In this document: in pieces, positions 25,528-34,600 of the stretch | Layout: the number at the start of each line of letters is the position of its first letter | Position numbering within the stretch: the first letter of the stretch is position 1 | Source: Lachnospiraceae bacterium | GTDB lineage: Bacteria; Bacillota; Clostridia; Lachnospirales; Lachnospiraceae | Assembly (NCBI GenBank): GCA_017444015.1 | Contig: JAFSXN010000010.1 | Location: 1 to 37,745 of the forward strand | Length of the DNA: 37,745 nt | Direction: 5' to 3' | The notes under the pieces: model-generated | The model's input: only the letters and a program-made list of their open reading frames with translations | Told to the model about the DNA's origin: nothing | The model's database searches: none | Position numbers and translations under genes: made by a program

Positions 25528-26817
25528 CTATTGATTCTTTCGGAATTGAGAAAGCGCGCTTCTGATTTCTTCCTCCGGCGCGGCAATGCTACCCTGGATC
25601 ATTTCCTTCGAGCCGCCGCATTTTGCCGAAAACCGGTTCTTTAACAGCTCTGAAGCTTCCCTGGCATCTCCGCAGTTATAGGAGAGGATGAAACGATAGC
25701 CATTTTGCTCACTCCCGACAAAAACCGCGTTGATCCCCGTATGCTTCTCATTCAGCCGGTTTACGATCTTACGCTGGGCATTTGGATCTAGCTCATCGCC
25801 GATAAACAGGAGCTGAGAATCCAGCGTCTTAAGCTTCAGCTCCCAAAGCTCTTCCAGCGTTTCCTTGTATTTCAGCTTATAATCATTTCCTTCCTTCACC
25901 AGCTTTTCTACCGATTCCTTCAGCCGGTCCGTACCTGTCGTAAGCTTCAGCGCCAGCTCGTCCGCAATATCCTGAAGCTCTGAGATATAGGCAAAGGCAC
26001 GTTTTCCCGCAAGAATCGTCAGCCTCGTCCCGCCCTTGTAATTAATAAAGCGAACGACCTTGATCAGTCCGACCTCCCCGGTATACTTTACGTGCGGCGC
26101 GCAGCAGGCGCAGACATCGATCCCCGGGATCGTCACCAGACGAATATCGTCTGATAGCTCCTTCTTACTGCGGTATTCGATATCCTTCAACTCCTCGGGC
26201 CTATAGTACCGGCAGGTCACGGGGATGTTCTGATAAACGGCTGCGTTGGCTTTCTCCTCTAACTCCCTGATATCGTCTTTTTTGAGCTGCTTTGAGGTAT
26301 CAAGCGTCACGATATGCTCCGAAAGATGAAAGCCGACATTTTCCGAGTCCCAGTATTTATGAAGAAGCCCGGACAAAATATGCTCTCCTGTATGATTCTG
26401 CATATTGGAAAAGCGCTTTGCAAAGTCGATCCTGCCGCTCACTCTGTCCCCGGGGTGAAACATAAGGGGCAAAGCCTCGGATCCAGGTGAGCTTTCCGCT
26501 GCTTCTGCCAAAAGCTCCTGAACAGGGGTTTGAAGGGCTGCATCCGTGGCAGATTGGTGCGCAAATTTTGTCTGCCAATCTATTTCATGATAAATAACGC
26601 TGTTATCTTCAATCACGTGAGAGACAATGAATTCCTCTGTGCTGTTCTCATGCCGCAATATCCCGGTATCGGAGGACTGTCCTCCCTCCTCCGGAAAGAA
26701 CATCGTCCGGTCCAATTCAACCAAAAGCACCGTACCGCCCACTTTCTCAACGGATAATACGGTCGCGGCAAATTCAGTTTCGTATGGAGTTTCGTCAAAT
26801 AAGCGGATGGTTTTCAT
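25528..26817 (-). CDS. alanyl-tRNA editing protein (AlaX type with C-terminal DHHA1-like domain)
   Basis: Free-standing editing enzyme that hydrolyses Ser-tRNA(Ala) or Gly-tRNA(Ala), protecting translation from mischarging. The N-terminal part resembles the AlaRS beta-barrel (TMFFPEEGGQSSDTG). The editing zinc site is present as H142xxxH146 (NHTGEHILSGLLH) and CACCAPH near 234-240. A coiled segment near 290-330 leads into a C-terminal DHHA1-like domain (KCGGSKEMIQGSI). The 429 residues fit the long AlaX class. It begins 14 bases after the AAA-ATPase gene, and no ribosome-binding site precedes its only sensible ATG, so translation may be coupled to that gene. Functional link to the neighbour unlikely. 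Confidence 0.92.
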   Translation of the reverse strand: MKTIRLFDETPYETEFAATVLSVEKVGGTVLLVELDRTMFFPEEGGQSSDTGILRHENSTEEFIVSHVIEDNSVIYHEIDWQTKFAHQSATDAALQTPVQELLAEAAESSPGSEALPLMFHPGDRVSGRIDFAKRFSNMQNHTGEHILSGLLHKYWDSENVGFHLSEHIVTLDTSKQLKKDDIRELEEKANAAVYQNIPVTCRYYRPEELKDIEYRSKKELSDDIRLVTIPGIDVCACCAPHVKYTGEVGLIKVVRFINYKGGTRLTILAGKRAFAYISELQDIADELALKLTTGTDRLKESVEKLVKEGNDYKLKYKETLEELWELKLKTLDSQLLFIGDELDPNAQRKIVNRLNEKHTGINAVFVGSEQNGYRFILSYNCGDAREASELLKNRFSAKCGGSKEMIQGSIAAPEEEIRSALSQFRKNQ

Positions 26818-26831
26818 GTGATTTCAGATTT

Positions 26832-28412
26832 TTAGCGTACAGATGATACTCTCTCAATAATACATTCATGCTTTTTCTCAGCACTGTCCTTATCATAAGC
26901 TATTCCTACCAGCAGAAGCTCTCCGCCGTAGTCCTTTATTGACGCGGGATAATTTCTTTTCTTTATCTGGGCTATCGCTCCTTCTGCGGACTCATTCCAT
27001 TTAAGCTCCACCAAGAGGGCAGGAACATCCTTGCCTTTTTTAGGAAAGTAAACTATATCAGCATAACCGGTTCCCCCCGAAAGCTCTTCAAACTGGATAT
27101 ATAGATCCTTATATGCGAAATAAGCAAGCTTGATTACTGCTCTGAGCGATTGTTCATTATTATAATGCAACGGTCCGTATTCCTCGGAATGGATTTTCTC
27201 GATCTGTCTGGCTACAGCCTCAGATCTTAGGCAGATTGTATCCTCTATCAGTCTGTCACTTTCTTTAACGCGCTCCAGAGTATCCTTATGCGACGTTTTT
27301 CTTATGCTCCTGGCAAATTCCAGCCTGATCTCCTCGTTCGGTATTCTTGCCGTCCCTGTCAGATTATTATATGACAGATATCCAAAATGGATAAGGAGAG
27401 TTAGAACATCATCCATAGAATATACGGATCTGACATCATTATTAAAGCCATCCGTGTCAACAGAAATCTCTATCCCCGCCATAAGTCTCTCAACTGCTTT
27501 CGACAAACCGTCATAATCCATATTTACGTATTGCAGCAAGCTGTCTGCCGCGGAGGACATTTTCCAGTAAGACTTAAAATCATTCTTTTTTACAGCACTC
27601 ATCACAGAATTGGGATTATATACGGAACCTATCTCCGGCATAGAGTATCCGTCATACCATTTTTTCATTTCTGAAAATACCGCGCTGTTTTCCTCACAGA
27701 GCGTCCTCACCTCCTCTTCGGTAAAACCGACAAATTCAGCAAGCTCCCCGGCATCCAACATATTGTATTCCTGGAATTCTGAAACAGCAGACTGGGAGCC
27801 ATCCTTTTTTATAGGAAGAATTCCTGTCATATAGGCTGCCGCAAATATCCTGTCCGTTTTGACACTACTTTTAAATAAAGTTCTTAAAAATTCAAGAAAA
27901 GCCTTTTGCTCCTCTGCTGCAGCGGAACTGTCACGGATGATAGCATCCCATTCATCAATGACAGCAATAAACTTTCTTCCTGTCTTATGAACAGCATTTA
28001 CAAGCATATCCGTCAGAGCCTCTTCCTTTATATCCGGGCAAAGCTCAGTGATCTCTTCCGATAATTTCCTTTTTATATAGGCAACAGCATCTTTACATGA
28101 TGAATTTCCTATGATGTCTGTCATATCAAGACATATAACATTATATTTGTTTAAATGCTCAATATAGCTTGCATCCCGGGCAATTCTAAAATCCTTGAAT
28201 AATTCAGAGGAATCACAGGTTCTGTCATAATAGGCGCAGAGCATCTGGGCAGCAAAGGACTTGCCAAATCGCCTTGGTCGACTTATACAAAACAGCTTCT
28301 CCTTTGTATCGATCTTCTTATTTACCTCGGAGATCAGCCCCGTTTTATCCACATATTTACTTCTGCGAATCGTCGCAAAACCTTCATTACCGGGGTTTAT
28401 ATAGCTTCCCAT
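26832..28412 (-). CDS. AAA-ATPase with PD-(D/E)XK nuclease-like C-terminal domain
   Basis: A 526-residue protein of the AAA-ATPase_like/PDDEXK_9 type (PF09820 plus PF08011), very common in gut Bacteroidetes and Clostridia, often in many copies; its function is not established. Residues 1-25 carry the family N-terminus (NPGNEGFATIRRSKYVDKT). The P-loop is CISRPRRFGKS with K51, and Walker B is AVIDEWDAI near residue 155. The C-terminal nuclease-like core shows ADIVYF, VELKW and a following QI, matching the D, ExK and Q positions. GAGG lies 7 bases before the ATG. It sits 63 bases after the surface-protein gene, but a promoter and palindrome in that gap suggest separate control. Suggested roles (defence, mobile-element biology) are unproven. 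Confidence 0.9.
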   Translation of the reverse strand: MGSYINPGNEGFATIRRSKYVDKTGLISEVNKKIDTKEKLFCISRPRRFGKSFAAQMLCAYYDRTCDSSELFKDFRIARDASYIEHLNKYNVICLDMTDIIGNSSCKDAVAYIKRKLSEEITELCPDIKEEALTDMLVNAVHKTGRKFIAVIDEWDAIIRDSSAAAEEQKAFLEFLRTLFKSSVKTDRIFAAAYMTGILPIKKDGSQSAVSEFQEYNMLDAGELAEFVGFTEEEVRTLCEENSAVFSEMKKWYDGYSMPEIGSVYNPNSVMSAVKKNDFKSYWKMSSAADSLLQYVNMDYDGLSKAVERLMAGIEISVDTDGFNNDVRSVYSMDDVLTLLIHFGYLSYNNLTGTARIPNEEIRLEFARSIRKTSHKDTLERVKESDRLIEDTICLRSEAVARQIEKIHSEEYGPLHYNNEQSLRAVIKLAYFAYKDLYIQFEELSGGTGYADIVYFPKKGKDVPALLVELKWNESAEGAIAQIKKRNYPASIKDYGGELLLVGIAYDKDSAEKKHECIIERVSSVR

Positions 28413-28424
28413 AAAACAACCTCA

Positions 28425-28437
28425 TATGTCGGACATA
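28425..28437. promoter_or_regulatory. 13-bp palindrome just upstream of the AAA-ATPase gene (operator candidate)
   Basis: TATGTC-G-GACATA, a perfect 6+6 dyad around one central base, lies 12 bases upstream of the start codon and just downstream of a predicted -10 box. It would cover the transcription start, as repressor sites often do. Confidence 0.45.
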
Positions 28438-28439
28438 AT

Positions 28440-28468
28440 ACTATAAAGCAACCTCTAACAGATTGTAA
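28440..28468 (-). promoter_or_regulatory. possible promoter of the AAA-ATPase/AlaX pair
   Basis: TTACAA (28468-28463), a 17-base spacer and TATAGT (28445-28440) on the minus strand: spacing ideal, -35 moderate, -10 one mismatch. It lies in the short gap after the upstream surface-protein gene, with a palindrome directly after it. Confidence 0.45.
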
Positions 28469-28475
28469 ATGCAAA

Positions 28476-31400
28476 TCAGGGAGATACTATGACCTTGCAG
28501 CTGTTATGCTTGCCTCCCGTCTCCGTATATATTACTGTTTCCCCCACGCCGATTCCGGTTATCACCCCGTTGTCATCGACCATAGCGATCTCTTCTTTCT
28601 CAGATTTCCAGTCTACTGTCTTTATTTTCGTGTTCGACAGCGTAATCTTCTTCTTTTTACCTGTCTTCAGCTTGACCTGCTGAATTCTAAGTACCGGTTC
28701 CTTGACCTCAACATAGCATCTATAATCTACGCCGTCAATATTTGCAGTTATGACCGCCTCCCCACATTCCTTCGCCTCAAATTCTGCCTTTTTATTATAA
28801 AGATCACCTGTCTCTTTCAAGGTGAGCTTACCCGGGGTACAACTCCAGTCTGCTTCCTGCTTGATATTAGATAAGGACAACTTTAGCATACCTCCCGTAA
28901 GCAGTGAAACCTTGGACTTGTTCAATTTAGGAACTGTAACTTTGATGCTGTACTGATACTTTGCAGCCTGACTTCCTTCCCCATAGAATGCTGTAATCCT
29001 TACATTTCCGGTTTTCTTTCCCACTGCCATCCAGGTCCCGGTATCGTTCTGATATACGCTCACCATCTTCTCATTTGAACTGGTCCAACCAGTCGGCTCT
29101 TCAACCCCTGTTATATTCTCATTTAGCTGATATACTGCTCCTACCCTGAGAAGTTCAACCTGTTTTTGCTTTATTTCCGGCTTAAATAATTCAAACTCGA
29201 CTCCTGTATCACTTTTTTCTGTCCAACCCTTCCCCTCTTTTTCCAGTCCGGTCACCGTAACCGTTGCTGCCTTTTTTGCAGTCATCACACCCTTGGCGCT
29301 AACGACTGCCGCTCCTTTTATTTCTGAAGACACGGCGTATTTTTGAAAAGTCGTTCCAAACAACTCCTCAAATACTGTATTTAAATCTGTCTTCTGGTTC
29401 AATGCAAGGTAAAGTTTATCGTCACAGGACACAAAAACCGTACAATACGCAGTATATCCACCATCGACCGTCTTTGCCTCTATTACAGCCTTCCCTTTTC
29501 TGATCGCCCTTACCTTTCCATTCTCAATTTCCACGATATCCGGCTGAAGGCTTTTCCATATAATATCCTTGACTTCTGCTGTTTCGGGGGTGATCACAGC
29601 CTCAATCTCTGCAGTAGCCCCGATTTCAAGAGACAACCTGTTTGTTTTGAGCGTAATCCCTTTAACCGAATAATCGTCAGCGATGCTCTTTTTCGCATGG
29701 GTCAATTGAAAACTGACCTCTGAGAACCCTTTCTTCCCACTTTTCAATGTATCCGACATAAGGTCACTGTAAAAATCCAGAAAGTCGTAAGTATTGTCAT
29801 AGCCATTGTCCGTTGCGGAGTGAACCGACTCATACCCGGAAACTCCCATTGAACTGGAATTCGTCTCAATATCATGGAGCATTTCATGGATCAATACCGC
29901 AATACTCGAATCAAATAATCTTCCTTTATAGCTTAGGGTCTGCTCCCCGGCATGAAGACTTCGGGCCACATTGATTATCACCCGATAGATACGTTGACCC
30001 TTATATGTATAATAGTCGCCTCCCAGACCCTGCCAGCCACCTTCATAATAACTGCCATTTAAAGGGTGTTTCAGCAAAGGGGCATAGATAACAACCAGAT
30101 CATAGTTATTATTCTCAAGACATCTGTCAAAATCAATATCTTTTCCGGGACCAACCGTCAAGTTAGCGCTTAATCCTGTAACCGAAGTAACCGGAGTATC
30201 AATTATCTCAACATCAACATTACTGATCTTCATCCTCCCCTCCGACATATACTGTACAGTATACGGAAGGATCCTTGTAACTCTGTCCTCAATTATCTGA
30301 ACATCGCTATCGTTGAACGTATCATAATAATTATTCGCTGCATCAGAAATATTCGTATATATCAAAGTCAAAACGTTCCAATAATTATCCGTGACTATTT
30401 CATTTTGCGGATAAGCCCTCACCAAGCAAGTATCCTGCAGGGTGCCGTCCGCAGAAACGGCAGTTATCGTTACCTCACCTGGTTTAAGCGCTCTTGCTCT
30501 TCCGCTCGTTTCATTTATCCGGACCGTTTCAGGATCAGAACTCTTCCAGTGTACTGTTTTTCTTTCGCCGTTTTCTGTAAGATCTGTTGCTTTCAGATTT
30601 CTCGATTCACCGACAGTCATCGTGAAATCTTCGTTATGGATATGGAAGCCAAAATCTTTGACCAGGCAGGATGCTGCAGTATTTTGTGTAAGTGCACTGA
30701 CAGCATTACCTTTTGCATCAGAAAACACAGACGGAAGCTTGATAACCGCTGAGCCGGAGATTACAGGCGCGGTTATATGATCCAGTAAATTGCAACCGGA
30801 GAGCATTCCTTCTGAATTGATATTCCCGGTGATTATGATGCTGCCTAAATCCAGATTTGCCAGCGACGAGCATGCGGCAAACATATATGAAGCATTTTCT
30901 ACCTTTGAAATACTCTTGCTTCCAAGCCTCACTTCCTTCAGATCAAGGCATCCACTGAACATCTGACTAAAATCTCTTATATTTGACAACTCAAGGGAAC
31001 TCAGATCCATAGATTCGATTCCGCTGCTGCCGAACAGCCAACTAACATTCTCTACTCTTGACGTATCCAAAGCACTTATATCGACACTCTTTAAAAGCGG
31101 GCAATTATAAAACACCCCGTTCAAGTTGACTACGGAAGAAGTATCAAGCCCTGAAATATCTACACTCTTAAGCGAGGTACAGTTATTAAACAGAAACGAT
31201 ATATTACCAGCGGAAACTCCCTTTTCCACCTGAAAACTCTCCGTTTTTTCAGGGACAAAGTAATCCCCATATGTTCCTGCAAAATCTATCTTCGTCTTAT
31301 AAGCGATACCATTAATGCTAATGGAAGCCGGAACTACTATATTCACACTGTCCCCTTCGTACTTCAACAGCTTGATATAATCTCCGGATATATTATATTG

Positions 31401-31601
31401 CCACCCATTCCAGTAGTCGGTATCGACCCCTCCTAGTGGCTCTTCACCGGCATACTCCCCGCTGGATGGATACGTAATGATTTCTGCTAAATCATCCGTG
31501 ATTCCCGTCAGCGCATAAACATCGCTTTGAAAGAAAAAGAACGAGAATACTATAAAGATACATACTATATGCAAGAAATCTCTAAGCTTTTTCATCGCCA
31601 T
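28476..31601 (-). CDS. secreted BspA-like/Ig-like surface protein with HExxH metallopeptidase motif
   Basis: A 1041-residue exported protein. A signal peptide covers about 1-31. Residues about 95-280 contain BspA/DUF285-like repeats (LFNNCTSLKSVDIS, MFSGCLDLKEVRLG). An Ig-like Big_2 segment lies near 310-390. A globular region of about 400-650 contains LIHEMLHDIE, with H572, E573 and H576 forming HExxH; H594 or E591 could be the third zinc ligand. Another Big_2 domain (about 650-725) and a C-terminal run of Ig-like units (727-1041) end the protein. That last part is homologous to the end of the upstream giant protein. No LPXTG or final membrane helix. The first ATG has GGAGG 6 bases upstream; a second ATG two codons on is possible. 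It begins 10 bases after the giant gene, so it shares the c-di-GMP-controlled transcript. Protease activity is inferred from the motif alone. Confidence 0.85.
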   Translation of the reverse strand: MAMKKLRDFLHIVCIFIVFSFFFFQSDVYALTGITDDLAEIITYPSSGEYAGEEPLGGVDTDYWNGWQYNISGDYIKLLKYEGDSVNIVVPASISINGIAYKTKIDFAGTYGDYFVPEKTESFQVEKGVSAGNISFLFNNCTSLKSVDISGLDTSSVVNLNGVFYNCPLLKSVDISALDTSRVENVSWLFGSSGIESMDLSSLELSNIRDFSQMFSGCLDLKEVRLGSKSISKVENASYMFAACSSLANLDLGSIIITGNINSEGMLSGCNLLDHITAPVISGSAVIKLPSVFSDAKGNAVSALTQNTAASCLVKDFGFHIHNEDFTMTVGESRNLKATDLTENGERKTVHWKSSDPETVRINETSGRARALKPGEVTITAVSADGTLQDTCLVRAYPQNEIVTDNYWNVLTLIYTNISDAANNYYDTFNDSDVQIIEDRVTRILPYTVQYMSEGRMKISNVDVEIIDTPVTSVTGLSANLTVGPGKDIDFDRCLENNNYDLVVIYAPLLKHPLNGSYYEGGWQGLGGDYYTYKGQRIYRVIINVARSLHAGEQTLSYKGRLFDSSIAVLIHEMLHDIETNSSSMGVSGYESVHSATDNGYDNTYDFLDFYSDLMSDTLKSGKKGFSEVSFQLTHAKKSIADDYSVKGITLKTNRLSLEIGATAEIEAVITPETAEVKDIIWKSLQPDIVEIENGKVRAIRKGKAVIEAKTVDGGYTAYCTVFVSCDDKLYLALNQKTDLNTVFEELFGTTFQKYAVSSEIKGAAVVSAKGVMTAKKAATVTVTGLEKEGKGWTEKSDTGVEFELFKPEIKQKQVELLRVGAVYQLNENITGVEEPTGWTSSNEKMVSVYQNDTGTWMAVGKKTGNVRITAFYGEGSQAAKYQYSIKVTVPKLNKSKVSLLTGGMLKLSLSNIKQEADWSCTPGKLTLKETGDLYNKKAEFEAKECGEAVITANIDGVDYRCYVEVKEPVLRIQQVKLKTGKKKKITLSNTKIKTVDWKSEKEEIAMVDDNGVITGIGVGETVIYTETGGKHNSCKVIVSP

Positions 31602-31611
31602 CTACCCCCTC

Positions 31612-34600
31612 CTACGGCTTCACGGTAACCTGACAGCTGTTATAAACGCCGCCGGTATTTGTATAGATCGTCACTGTTCCGGGCAGGATACCATAAACCA
31701 GACCGGTAGAATCAACAACTGCGATCCCTTCATTCTCAGATTTCCAATCCACCGATTTAAGACTCATATTTTTCATACCTACTGTGATTTTACGCCCCAC
31801 CCTGACGGTATACTCGCTTTTTTTCATTTCCGGCTTCTTTACACTGACCTGACAGGTATAACTCACGCCATCCAAGACAGCGCTTATCATGGCTTCTCCG
31901 TAACCCGTCGCCGTGATAACCCCATTCTCCACAACAGCAACCGATTCATTCGAGCTTCGCCAGGTCGGTGCCAGCTTCGTATTGTTCAGCTTTACTTTCT
32001 GCTGCTTCCCCGTGATCATCGTCAGGCTCTTTTTGCTGATGACTGGGATATTTACTTTAACTGTAAATGAATATTTGGCAGCGTTTTTCCCTTCTCCATA
32101 TACTGCTGTTATTTTTGTTGAGCCCTTACCAACCGTAGAAATAAGACCATTTTTTTCGTCAACTAACGCGACCTTTTTATTTGAAGAAGTCCATAGTGTA
32201 GGAGTTATTGTACAATTTTCAATATTATCAATTCCAAAGATACTTTTTCCTGTTTTTGTCGCATTTATAGTTTTATTGATAAAAACTGGCTTTTCAACCT
32301 TTATTTTTATAGCATTTACATTATCAACAACCCATTTCTTTCCTGATTTTATATATCCAGTAATAGTAATCTCTCCTGGTTTCTTTGCTGTAACCAACCC
32401 TTTGTTTGTTATAACAGCACTATTTTTTGGATTTATTGCATACTTTCCATAGGATTGATCAAAATATGGCGTTATATCTATTTTTTGATTTACAACAATA
32501 TAAGATATAAATTGCGTTTTTATTTCTCCGGATTCATCACTGTCTACAATATTGAATAATACTTTCCTATCTCCATAATAATAATTATTTGGTCCCTCTA
32601 TACTTGAAATAGTAATAACAGCAATACCGACATTCACGTTGTTATCATATTTTAAAACATAATTAATATCTTCCTGTAATAACCCCACATCGAAACAGGA
32701 TAGTGAAATTTGTGGCTTGATTTCTTGGCCTGTATACTCATATTCATTATTTATAGGACTTACATTGACTAAATGATTATTTAAATTACAAACAATATCA
32801 TAAGATGCTGATTTACTACCATAGTAATTATTAATACCTTCCACAGATATTGTTTTTCTTCCAGGGTGAGAATAATCTAAATCTGGATAAGAAATAATAT
32901 AGTCCGATCCATAATTTAAAATACTTCCATCTTTACCACGAACAACAACGTTTTCAATTTTAACTTTGTTTATAGAAGCCGAATATTCTAATCGAGAGGT
33001 TAATATAGTTATACTAGCATCCGTCAAATCATGGCTTTCATCTTTTATATCATCTTCATAGCCGATAAGAATATTCCAGCACGGGTTAGGATCAAATTCA
33101 TAATTACTCAAATTGTGGCTGATTTGTAATTCATTAAAATAATTACCTCTATGGTCCCCGTAATCAAAAATTATTGTTTGTTTATTTTCTCCACTTAGAA
33201 TTACACGATTACTTCCCGAAAATGGATTACACGTATAACCAAAATGTGAGTAATCAATTTTACAATTCCCTTTCACCTCTAAAATTCCGGCACTTAGATT
33301 CCATATAGGCGAATGCTGCGGACAAATAATATTTATATTCTCACCAACACAAAAATAATCCTCCTTATTATTCATAGTAACACAAGCATGGGCCGTTGGG
33401 TTTTGATATTCTAATGCATCATAGTTTTTATTTACTTTAAACTGTCCCTCATTAAATAATATCTGACCATAGTAATGATTTACATTTCCATTAATATCAA
33501 TAATACCCTTATTGATATTTATATCACTTCTAAATATAACATCTCCGTTAACTTTGAATTTTCCGCTATTTATATCAACATCGCCTATTAGCACGATATC
33601 ACCTGTTACTTCTACAATATGTTTATTCAGATCAAGTACGCCATTCCCTGTATGTTTTCCATTCATACTTATATTATTCGGAGACCAAATTTTTCCACCT
33701 TTACTTTTGAAAACCAAATCACTATCTAATCGGGTTAAACCAATCCCTTCGATTATAATCTTATCATTATCGAATAATACTGTACCTAGATAACTTTTAC
33801 AATACCATGTCGTATATTCATTAGATACACTAAGTAAGCTGATAATTTGTTCATCTGATCCATTAAAAACAGTTTTATGATTAACGCCGCAATGAATCCC
33901 TCCTCCATATGCATTGCCTGTTTCAATCGCTGTATCTGGATCAGCATCCGATGTTTCAATTAGACTCCCCTCAAAATAGGTGGTTCCAGCTTCCCAACAT
34001 AAAGAATTTCGATTTGACGTAATGTATGTATTACCATGTACACGAAAGATGTCATTTTCATTTGCCATTTCAAAATTACCCACATAATCATTATTATTTA
34101 AATAATCTTCATCAATATATAACTCCCCTTTATTTATAAATATTCTACCGTCGGAATGATGTAAATCGCCATAAACGCCTACATAACCAGAATTAATATC
34201 TAAGTCACAAACATGCCCATTGAAATCTGTTGTAAATACATTTCCATATATATTTAATTCACCATGATTTACATTGACAGAACTTGTTAATGTCACGTCT
34301 CCAATTAAATCAAGTTTTTTCCCCCCTAGATCAATTCCTCTTATAATCGAATTATCAACCAAGCACTGAGCATCTGACTTTAATGATTTAAAAGCCAACT
34401 TATGACAAAGTGCATTATTATTCTTTATTTCAAGTGTACCAAAAGAGGCAATTTTTTCGAATGTTTCAGCCAAATTTACCTCTTGATAGTTTGATCCGTC
34501 TAGTACTGTCAGATGCTCAATGTTTGATTTAGTACTAACATCCTCCAAGCTAACATTTCCTTTTAAAATAAGCTGTCCACTTAATAGTTCCGCATAGGAA

